DNA of 64,000 nucleotides from UBA4427 sp045106235 (lineage in GTDB: Bacteria > Myxococcota_A > UBA9160 > UBA4427), in NCBI GenBank assembly GCA_045106235.1, contig JBGCEJ010000008.1:124001-188000 (forward strand). The letters are read 5' to 3'. Made by a program: the position numbers and the translations under genes. The notes beneath the pieces are model-generated. The model had not been told where the DNA came from. It saw nothing but the letters and a program-made list of their open reading frames with translations, and ran no database searches. The stretch's first letter is position 1. Every line of letters begins with the position of its first letter. Below, one piece after another: positions 57,506-64,000 of this stretch.

Positions 57506-60500
57506 CTACCGCAGATGGGCGCAGTCATCGACATAGCCCAGCGCCCGCAGCCGCTCGCAGTCCTCGTAGGTCATCTCGACGTCTTCGCCCGCCACGGCCT
57601 TACCTTCGGCGACGCGTCTTTGGAGCTCCGCCATCTTTTCGAGGCGTTCTTCTGCTTCCGGATCGGAGTAGGGGTCCTGCTCGCCCGGATCGCCCGAGAC
57701 ATCGAAGAACTCTCGGGGCGGCAGTCCTCGGGGATTGTTCTCGTTCGCCACGATCAGCTTCTCGTCTTCCGTGCGAAGCGACCAGAGGACGTTTCCTTCG
57801 TGGTCCTCTTCAGAGAAGATCTGACGATCCTTTTCGGCCCGCGTCGAGTAGGGTGTGCGGAGATCGATGCCCTGCATGTTATCCGGGACCTCGATGTCTG
57901 CGGTGCCGAGCAGGGTCGGCCCGACGTCGATCAATCGCGCTACGCCGGATTCGGCGCCCTGAGAAGCGCCGCGCCCGTTCTTCGCCCACTTGATGATCAG
58001 CGGCACATGGATCTGCTCGTCATAGAGCGTGAGTCCATGCCAGAAGCCGCCGTGTTCGCCGAATTCTTCGCCGTGATCGGCGGTCAATGCGATCACCGTA
58101 TTATCGTAGAGCCCATCGGCATCCAGCTTTGCGAGGAGTGCGCCGAACTGCGCGTCGAGGTATTCGATTTCGCCCTTATAGAGCGATTGCAAGCGCTCGC
58201 TCATTTCGGGCTCGGGCTCCTGCATGTTCACGCGGGCGATCCCGACGCCGTTATAGGGATGCTCGAAATAGGGATCGTGGGGATCCATATAGTGAAGGAA
58301 GAGGAAGAAGCGCCCCGCCTTGCGATCGTCGAGCCAGTCGAAGGCGACGCCGTTCACGACCTTCGAGTCCTGATAGAAATCGCTGAAGTAGGTCTTGTCG
58401 CCGCCAAACACGCCGAGCACGGCCTGTCGAACGAGCTGATAGATGATGAGCTTCGAGCTCGACTCTTCCGCGTTCGCGATGTAGTCCGGGCCGAGGTAAT
58501 AGTAGTCGTCGTAGCCCTGGTCGAAGCCAAAGCTCTCGGCGAGATTCACATTCGAGACGATGCCGCCCGTCGTGTAGCCCTTATCCTGCATGGCTTCGGA
58601 GATGAGCGTTAGGTCCTGGGAAAGGCCCGAAGGCTTCGACATCGCGACATGAGTCGAGGGCAGCGTGGAAGTGAGGAGCGAGGCCGTGGCCGGCTTCGTC
58701 CAAGAGGCGTGGGAAAAGCCCTGGTAAACCGTACCGCCTTGGGTGAGGCGGCAGAGGTTCGGCGTCGCCACTTCGCCGCCGTAGCAGGAGAGGTGGTCCG
58801 CGCGGAGCGTGTCGACCATGACGAGGATGACGTTCGGCTTATCTTCAAGTCCGGGCGCAACGCCGGTCGTCGCGACGCGTTCCTTCGCGGGCGGTGCGAG
58901 GGCGAGGGCGAGGCCGCCGCCGATGCCGAGGATGCCCACGAGGGCGAGAGCGATGGGGGCGAGCGGCGTCGTGAGCTTCTCAGCGATGGGGTCGAGGAGG
59001 CGTTTGCCCGGCCCAAGAATAAGGAGTAGAAGAATCGTCGCCGCGACCAATACGCCAAGAATGACGAGAAGGGGCGGCATCTGCTCGAGGTAGACGTCAC
59101 GGCGTAGACGGAAGAGGACGACGAAGAGACCGAAGGGGATGAGGCATGCGCCGAAACCAAGGCGCGGGACCCAGCTTCCGATCTCTTTTTTGTCCATCGG
59201 GAGAACGGCGAGAAAGAGCCCGCCGAGAATCGAAAGTCCACCCAGGATCGAAGCCCACATCAGCGGTCCATACCAGAAGACCTGGCTTTCCGTACCGAGG
59301 CCGCCGCGCCAAATCACGAAGGCTTCGCCGAGACCCAAGACGATCCCGGCCGCGATACCCGCGAAGGCACCCGCGGAGGGCGCACGCCAAAGACGCTCGG
59401 TGAGCGGCGTCGCCGCTTCATCGCCCGCCTCGATGTCGACATCTTCTTCAAGGGAGGCGGCTGCACGGGCCGCTTCGGCGTAGTCGACCTGCTGGCCGTC
59501 GACGAGAGAGAACTCCGGCGTGTAATTGTCATCGCGCGCCCACCAAAAAAGGAAGCCAAGCATGGTCGGTGCTTCCGCGGCCCAGAAGCCGAGGGCAGCG
59601 GAGAGAATCGCATTGGCGGGGCCGATCAGTTCGCCGAGCAAGAGATACTGAGCGGCTTCGCGGATGCCTTCGCCGGCGATGGTGAAGGGGCTGATCACGG
59701 TGGCGAAGATCTGAATCGCTGAACCGAAGGTGATTTTCCAGAAGTCGGCGCCTTCCGCGCCGATGGCGAGGGCCGTGTAGTAGTACATGACCGCCGTCGT
59801 GAAATGCACGAGGAAGGAGAGGCCAAGGATCTGAAGGACGAGGCCGGGATGGCCGCGATAGGCGGCGGCGGCGGTCGAGATGCGTGTGACGAGGCCGGAG
59901 ATGCGCTGCTTCGCGGGAATCGGGACGGTCTCGAGGATCCACTGCACAACGCCGGGGAAGAGCAGGACCATCACAAGGCCGCCGATCACGCCCGCAGCGA
60001 TGGGCACGGCGATCGAGGCGAAGAAAAAGGCGTTGTCCCCGAAGATGCCGATGCCGAAGGGGAGCGCGACGAGAAAAGTCATGAAGACGCCGGAGAAGCC
60101 GCAAACTTTTTCGACGAATTTCGCGGCGGCGACTTCGACGGTCTTGCCTGTGAAGCGCGAGGCGTCAAAGAGGGTGTAGCCATCGAGGCCGGCTGTGCTC
60201 GGGAGGAAGGTGCCGATGGCGCGGCCGATGAGGAAGGAGCCGAAAATATGCTTGAAGGGAAGCGCGATGCCCTGGCCCTTCAGCATGAGCTTCCAGCGGA
60301 TCATCGACGAGACCATGCCGATCATCTTGATGCCCGTGGCCATGGCGACGAAGAACCAGAAAGTACCGGCTTCGACTTTCTCCAGCGTCTCGCCGATCAG
60401 CTGAAGCGCCATCACTTTCTCACCCGACTCGATCTCGATCGGATGGGTGAGCAGCGCCCAGAAAACGATGATCGTGAACCATGCTTTGAGCACGGTCATC

Positions 60501-60586
60501 AGGCGGCTGCGGTTCTGGCCTTTCGGCATGCGCAGAGCAACGATGGCCAGGATCGCGATGGCGATGGCTTGGGCAAACAGAATCAT
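57506..60586 (-). CDS. Fused UPF0104-like flippase domain and sulfatase/phosphoglycerol-transferase-like domain
   Basis: A 1026-residue membrane protein. The N-terminal ~370 residues carry about eight helices with SSMIRWKLMLKGQG, HIFGSFLIGRAIGTFLPSTA and AAAKFVEKVCGFSGVFMTFL, matching LPG-synthase TM/AglD-like lipid transporters. A middle section (~410-570) adds more helices. The C-terminal ~430 residues are an alkaline-phosphatase-superfamily sulfatase-like domain: NVILVMVDTLRADHLSCYGG, SHASWTKPATASLLTS with a Thr in the nucleophile region (near 628) instead of Cys/Ser formylglycine, and LTADHGEEFGEHGGFWHG (near 835). A Thr nucleophile is known from LtaS/EptA-type transferases. The fusion suggests lipid-linked envelope modification. 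Confidence 0.85.
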   Translation of the reverse strand: MILFAQAIAIAILAIVALRMPKGQNRSRLMTVLKAWFTIIVFWALLTHPIEIESGEKVMALQLIGETLEKVEAGTFWFFVAMATGIKMIGMVSSMIRWKLMLKGQGIALPFKHIFGSFLIGRAIGTFLPSTAGLDGYTLFDASRFTGKTVEVAAAKFVEKVCGFSGVFMTFLVALPFGIGIFGDNAFFFASIAVPIAAGVIGGLVMVLLFPGVVQWILETVPIPAKQRISGLVTRISTAAAAYRGHPGLVLQILGLSFLVHFTTAVMYYYTALAIGAEGADFWKITFGSAIQIFATVISPFTIAGEGIREAAQYLLLGELIGPANAILSAALGFWAAEAPTMLGFLFWWARDDNYTPEFSLVDGQQVDYAEAARAAASLEEDVDIEAGDEAATPLTERLWRAPSAGAFAGIAAGIVLGLGEAFVIWRGGLGTESQVFWYGPLMWASILGGLSILGGLFLAVLPMDKKEIGSWVPRLGFGACLIPFGLFVVLFRLRRDVYLEQMPPLLVILGVLVAATILLLLILGPGKRLLDPIAEKLTTPLAPIALALVGILGIGGGLALALAPPAKERVATTGVAPGLEDKPNVILVMVDTLRADHLSCYGGEVATPNLCRLTQGGTVYQGFSHASWTKPATASLLTSTLPSTHVAMSKPSGLSQDLTLISEAMQDKGYTTGGIVSNVNLAESFGFDQGYDDYYYLGPDYIANAEESSSKLIIYQLVRQAVLGVFGGDKTYFSDFYQDSKVVNGVAFDWLDDRKAGRFFLFLHYMDPHDPYFEHPYNGVGIARVNMQEPEPEMSERLQSLYKGEIEYLDAQFGALLAKLDADGLYDNTVIALTADHGEEFGEHGGFWHGLTLYDEQIHVPLIIKWAKNGRGASQGAESGVARLIDVGPTLLGTADIEVPDNMQGIDLRTPYSTRAEKDRQIFSEEDHEGNVLWSLRTEDEKLIVANENNPRGLPPREFFDVSGDPGEQDPYSDPEAEERLEKMAELQRRVAEGKAVAGEDVEMTYEDCERLRALGYVDDCAHLR

Positions 60587-60964
60587 CGGGCGAGATCTCC
60601 TCTGAAGCGCGCGCGGATTCGCGGAGAGCGCTCAGAAGTGAGTGGGGGAAAGGCGGCCGAAGGTAGCGGCCAAATGTGCATGTCGGCGTATTCGGGGTCC
60701 GCATTGAGGCGCAATGCGCGGGCGGACCTTCGATCGAGCGCGTCGAGGCGGCAGCCCAGCCGCATTCGGGCTCCTGGCGAAGGCGAAAACACACGGCTGC
60801 CTGAGGCCCTTCTTGAGGCGGTTCGACCTCCCCTGCGGCGATTTGGCGCGCTGGGCTTCGCCAAGCGCCGTTTTCTTAAGGGGGGAGGCGGCACGACCTG
60901 TGCATTCCAGATGAAACGACAAGTCGTGCTTCGGCGTTGAACCCGGAGAAGGAGAAGGGTGGGA

Positions 60965-61813
60965 ATGGCGATTTTGTGGCGAGTCTATGTTCTTAGTCAG
61001 GAGTTCCGCGAGCGACGGAAGCGGAGCGTGGTGTGGTTCGGTTGGGCCCTATGCCTCCTTTTTATTTTTGCTGCCTGCGCGATGCCCGGACGGCTTTACC
61101 CTGTTGCACCGGAGCTCCAGGTTGAACTCCGCGGTGTTCAGTGGCCCGGGGAGCAATCGGAGCTGCGACTCAATGTGGTGAACCGGGATGTGCCATCTCT
61201 CTTCGAGGTGCAGCGGATCCGCCTTGCTGATGAGCGACGCTTGCGATTCAGGGGAACGCAGCTGGCCGTCGCGGGGCGCGAATTCAATTCCCGATACCGC
61301 GTCTTTCTGCATTACCGCGTGGGCTCGGAGGATCGAGTGATCTGGCGGAGCGAGTACTCACGAAACGAATGGACGAATCCGGCCGAGCTCGACTGCGATC
61401 TCCGGCGCCCCGCGCGACTTGGGCAACCCTGTCGAATGCGAGATTCGGTCGAATACCCATGGAGGCTTGTCCAGGGGAGGGAGACCTACGAGGCGCTCTG
61501 CGCTGCTTGTCATGGCGACGAAGGGCGCGGCGGTGGCGGAGTGCAGACGAAACGGGATTCCGCTCCGTCCGAGGAACCGGCCGCGCCGAATCTCAGAGAA
61601 ATTGCGAAGAGACGGCCCGGTGGATTCGACCGAGATGAAATTGCCGAGTGGATCGAGGGCAGCCTTGTCCCGCGCGCCCATGGCTCATCGAAGATGCCGA
61701 TTTGGGGCGAGCGACTCAGTCTCGAGTACGAGCGCTATTCGAACGCAGATGATTTGGTCGGCGCGCGGCTCGATCCGCTCATTGTCTACCTGATGAGCAT
61801 TCAAGAAGAGTAG
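60965..61813 (+). CDS. Cytochrome c-containing lipoprotein
   Basis: A 282-residue protein. A lipoprotein signal (WFGWALCLLFIFAACAM, C near 36) anchors it. A beta-rich domain (APELQVELRGVQWPGEQSEL) occupies residues ~45-160. A haem site C179-A-A-C182-H183 follows in ETYEALCAACHGDEGRGGGG, and SSKMPIWGERLS near residue 245 offers the Met ligand. It is convergent with, and overlaps by 13 bases, the minus-strand cytochrome-like lipoprotein. ATG 60965 sits after GGAGAAGGGTGGG. It probably transfers electrons in the periplasm. Confidence 0.85.
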   Translation: MAILWRVYVLSQEFRERRKRSVVWFGWALCLLFIFAACAMPGRLYPVAPELQVELRGVQWPGEQSELRLNVVNRDVPSLFEVQRIRLADERRLRFRGTQLAVAGREFNSRYRVFLHYRVGSEDRVIWRSEYSRNEWTNPAELDCDLRRPARLGQPCRMRDSVEYPWRLVQGRETYEALCAACHGDEGRGGGGVQTKRDSAPSEEPAAPNLREIAKRRPGGFDRDEIAEWIEGSLVPRAHGSSKMPIWGERLSLEYERYSNADDLVGARLDPLIVYLMSIQEE

Positions 61814-62304
61814 GCGTCCTTTGCGGGCGGGAAAACGGTCGCTGAGTTCTCTCCGTGGCAGACGAAGCAGCTTCCTGCGACGGTGCTGGCGGGAAAAAAG
61901 TTAGGCGGATTCCGCTCGGCGGCGATGCGTGCCCGCTCGAGGCGCCGCACGAAACGTTCGAGATGTTGATTGATGATCGGGTGTTGGCTGCTTCGACCCG
62001 GCTGATCGAGATTGCGTGCCGCAAGTCGCATGCGTTCGAGAGAAGCGACGACCATCGGCCGTTTCGCATGAATATCGGCGCTCGATGATTCGTCGATTAG
62101 ACGTTCGAGATGTTTGATCTCCGCTGCGAGGACCCACATCGTCGTCTTGATCTTCGCGGGTGGAATGTACTCGAGATCCGGTGCGGCCATGGTGGTCCGG
62201 AAGGGCCCGGCCGGGGTTTCTGTCACGCAGCCTAGGGCGAAAGCCGCGAGGGTGGCGAGGGCCAAAAGCGGGATTAGTAGGGCGAGGGAGGAACGCAGGT
62301 TCAT
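61801..62304 (-). CDS. Small lipoprotein with a single haem-c motif
   Basis: A 167-residue protein. The lipobox is AAFALGC (C near 26), and a single CFVCH motif lies near residues 144-148, close to the C-terminus. In between are helices (LAAEIKHLERLIDESSSADI, HLERFVRRLERARIAAER) like those of cytochrome c' or diheme partner proteins, so a four-helix-bundle cytochrome is my guess. ATG 62304 is set by TTGGAG eight bases upstream. It follows the APC permease by 44 bases on the same strand, and its 3' end overlaps the convergent cytochrome gene. Confidence 0.75.
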   Translation of the reverse strand: MNLRSSLALLIPLLALATLAAFALGCVTETPAGPFRTTMAAPDLEYIPPAKIKTTMWVLAAEIKHLERLIDESSSADIHAKRPMVVASLERMRLAARNLDQPGRSSQHPIINQHLERFVRRLERARIAAERNPPNFFPASTVAGSCFVCHGENSATVFPPAKDAYSS

Positions 62305-62348
62305 TTGATTGCTCCAAGTTGGTTGAGGGGTCACGGTCTGTCTGGTTT

Positions 62349-63635
62349 TCAAGCAGACGGAAGAATCTCGAAGAGGAAGAGTCCAAACGAAAAGATCGCG
62401 CCGAGGGCCGGCACCCAGATTGGAACGAAGGGTTCGAATTGATCGGGACCCTCGCCTTCCCTCAAGCGGAGTACGAAGAGCGAGATGTTCACGAGGGTGA
62501 AGACCGAAAGGGCAATGGCAGCAGTGGTCGCGGCGAGTTCGTCTAGAGGCAGGAGCGCGGCGAAGGTGGCGACGAGGGCGGTGACGATCAGCGTCGCTCG
62601 TACGGGGGTTCGCCGTTTCGGGTGGACGACGCCGATCCAGTGGGGAAGAGGGCCTTCCCGGGCGAGGCTGAAGAGAATGCGCGAGGCCATGATGATTTGA
62701 ACCAGGGCACCGTTCAGCATCGCGGCAATGGCGATGAAGGCGAGCACTTCGCCCGAGCCTCCGCTGCGCTCAAAGACCAGCGCCAGCGGCGCGCTGGACT
62801 CGCCGAGTTCGTGCGGTGGAACCATTAGAACGGCGACGCTCGTGACCGCGACATAGAGCACTGTGCTGATCAGCAGGGTCCAGAGAATCGCTTTCGGCAA
62901 GTTTCTTCGGACGTCCTTCACCTCTTCCGCCACGTTCACCATGTCCTCGAAACCGAGGAAGGCAAAGAAGCCCAGGACGGTCGCACTCATCAGCGCCACC
63001 CATTCAGTATTTCCGAGCTCCGTGGGGATGAGCTGGCTTGCGTCGAAAGGCTGACTGCCGAGCGCCGCGGTGCCGTATCCGATGATGGCGATGAGCCCGA
63101 CGATTTCGACGACGGTGATGGCGCCCGCGGCGAAAACGGATTCGCGCATGCCCCAAGCCGCAAGGCCGCCGACGCCTGCAATGACGATGATCAAGCCGAT
63201 ACCGGGATGAATAGAAACGAGCTCCGAGAGGTAACCGACGAAGCCTTGGGAGACTGTGGCGGCAGAGACAATGCCTGAAAGCGCGGAGAGAAGTCCGACG
63301 ATCAAGGAGAGCGTGCTCGATCTCAGGCCTGCACGAACGTAAACGAGCGCTCCGCCCGCTCGTGGAAGACGCGCGGAAAGCTCGGCGAAGCTGAGCCCGG
63401 TGCATAACGCGAGCAGAGCTGCGAGCGCGAAGGCCAGGGGGGCCTGGAAGCCAGCACGGGCCGCAACGATTCCCGTGAGTGCGTAGATTCCCGCGCCGAC
63501 GGTGGATCCAAGGCCATACAGAATGAGCCATGGAAGGCTGATGACGCGGCGAAGCGAGGGCGTCGCTCCGGCGCTGCCTTGTTCCTCTGGGCCGCGGAAT
63601 GCCTCATGGGGAATGGGGGCGCGTCGAGTTTGCAT
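62349..63635 (-). CDS. APC-family amino-acid/polyamine permease
   Basis: A 428-residue permease with 12 helices. The first helix region is YGLGSTVGAGIYALTGIVAA (the GxGI family motif), followed by LAALLALCTGLSFAELSARLP and AGGALVYVRAGL. The later LGFFAFLGFEDMVNVAEEVK is the APC helix 6 motif with FEDMVNVAEEV. It transports amino acids by a proton- or exchange-coupled mechanism. Substrate unknown. It starts the minus-strand unit that also holds the small haem lipoprotein. Confidence 0.9.
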   Translation of the reverse strand: MQTRRAPIPHEAFRGPEEQGSAGATPSLRRVISLPWLILYGLGSTVGAGIYALTGIVAARAGFQAPLAFALAALLALCTGLSFAELSARLPRAGGALVYVRAGLRSSTLSLIVGLLSALSGIVSAATVSQGFVGYLSELVSIHPGIGLIIVIAGVGGLAAWGMRESVFAAGAITVVEIVGLIAIIGYGTAALGSQPFDASQLIPTELGNTEWVALMSATVLGFFAFLGFEDMVNVAEEVKDVRRNLPKAILWTLLISTVLYVAVTSVAVLMVPPHELGESSAPLALVFERSGGSGEVLAFIAIAAMLNGALVQIIMASRILFSLAREGPLPHWIGVVHPKRRTPVRATLIVTALVATFAALLPLDELAATTAAIALSVFTLVNISLFVLRLREGEGPDQFEPFVPIWVPALGAIFSFGLFLFEILPSA

Positions 63636-63927
63636 CGAGTCTCCGTGAGGGGGCCTCCTCCAGGAAAGGCCTGCCTTGCAAAATCAATCGAAGTGCAAGG
63701 AGGGTGCCGAGGAGAGATCTGAGGAGGGAGCTGCTCAATCGCGTCTACGCCGCCGCCCGCGCTTGAGAGCGGGGTGGGTGAGACATTTTGTCGACCTGCG
63801 TGTCAAACTGGCTCATCTGTGTCGTTCTGGATGGGCTCAGCTATGGCTTCGGCGTGTTTTAGCCGGGTCCTGGAGATATGCGTATTAGGCACGAGTGATG
63901 CATTGAAGAGAGAAGGGGGCAAGGCAC
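63636..63927. other. Divergent intergenic region upstream of a permease
   Basis: 292 bases, or about 340 if the next start is ATG 63979. It holds promoters of the APC gene and the plus-strand gene at the right edge. Includes a GGCACGTGCC palindrome at 63923-63932. No gene recognised. Confidence 0.5.
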
Positions 63928-63978
63928 GTGCCCACCAGGAACCGCTCGCGAAATGCGAACCATCCCGGGAGAATCCAT

Positions 63979-64000
63979 ATGGAAGAGGAGCAGCAGGGCA
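63979..64000 (+). CDS. Gene start truncated by the window end
   Basis: ATG 63979 follows GGGAG with a seven-base spacer and opens MEEEQQG before the window ends. An in-frame GTG at 63928 with AAGGGGG upstream would add 17 residues. Only the start is visible, so no function can be given. Confidence 0.5.

Noticed and set aside
59804..60940. Frame of about 380 codons antisense to the flippase-sulfatase gene
   Set aside because: Acidic, Gly/Asp/His-rich composition without motifs; clearly a shadow.
63676..63888. A ~70-codon frame upstream of the last gene
   Set aside because: Arg/Ala/Trp-rich with no ribosome-binding site; the region is best seen as a promoter area.
1..64000. Transposases, integrases, phage genes, CRISPR repeats, rRNA or tRNA genes
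   Set aside because: None were recognised on either strand; repeats found are short and degenerate.

Overview
This 64 kb window is GC-rich chromosomal DNA from a Gram-negative bacterium. It is packed with short-gapped genes on both strands. I see no rRNA, tRNA, CRISPR array, insertion sequence or phage gene. Outer-membrane and periplasmic lifestyle genes are present: PBP1A, several lipoproteins, cytochromes c, a RegB/RegA-like pair, GspA/GspB and an AMIN-domain protein. Together with tandem ArsA-HSP20 ATPases, an EgtB, TetR regulators and acyl-CoA enzymes they suggest an aerobic, probably marine or soil, member of the former Deltaproteobacteria (Myxococcota/Desulfobacterota-like). The taxonomic placement is inference.

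Region by region. 1-7.4 kb: a truncated sulfotransferase, then small accessory enzymes (VOC protein, TetR regulator, SelW-like redox protein, NTF2-like protein, methyltransferase, thioesterase) and an LLM flavin/F420 oxidoreductase. 7.7-9.9 kb: unknown membrane and zinc-ribbon proteins and a small cytochrome c. 9.9-17.8 kb: EgtB, a Na+/H+ antiporter with a regulatory RCK domain, a Rieske oxygenase-like protein with reversed domain order, a Crp/Fnr regulator and the RegB/RegA redox pair. 17.8-24.7 kb: MATE exporter, cupredoxin-like protein, TetR regulator, membrane-anchored parvulin apparently using a CTG start, and an acyl-CoA ligase. 24.9-30.4 kb: two ArsA-family ATPases, a signal-less BtuF-like protein and a FimV-like AMIN protein with a strong terminator. 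30.4-37 kb: type II pantothenate kinase, gspA-gspB, a GFA protein and a putative iron-oxygenase-like protein.

37-43.8 kb: small membrane and secreted proteins, a DUF4097-like repeat protein, rhomboid protease, Nudix hydrolase, alpha/beta hydrolase and a soluble histidine kinase. 43.8-49.9 kb: PBP1A, glutathione synthetase, an NtrC-type response regulator and an O6-alkylguanine-DNA methyltransferase. 49.9-57.4 kb: a cystathionine gamma-synthase-type enzyme, a LOG-family protein behind a structured leader, Aat, a YegP-like protein, an M48-TerB fusion peptidase, a GST-like protein, MsrB and a HAD phosphatase. 57.5-64 kb: a 1026-residue flippase-like/sulfatase-like fusion, two cytochrome-type lipoproteins, an APC permease and the first codons of another gene.

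A redox and thiol theme recurs: EgtB, GshB, GST-like, MsrB, SelW-like, RegB/RegA, and cytochromes c. A second theme is envelope assembly: PBP1A, GspA/B, AMIN protein, rhomboid, parvulin and the flippase-sulfatase fusion. The observations I rate highest are the permuted Rieske oxygenase, the flippase-sulfatase fusion, the CTG-started parvulin, the structured leader before the LOG gene, and an unusual preference for TTA-GGY when writing Leu-Gly.
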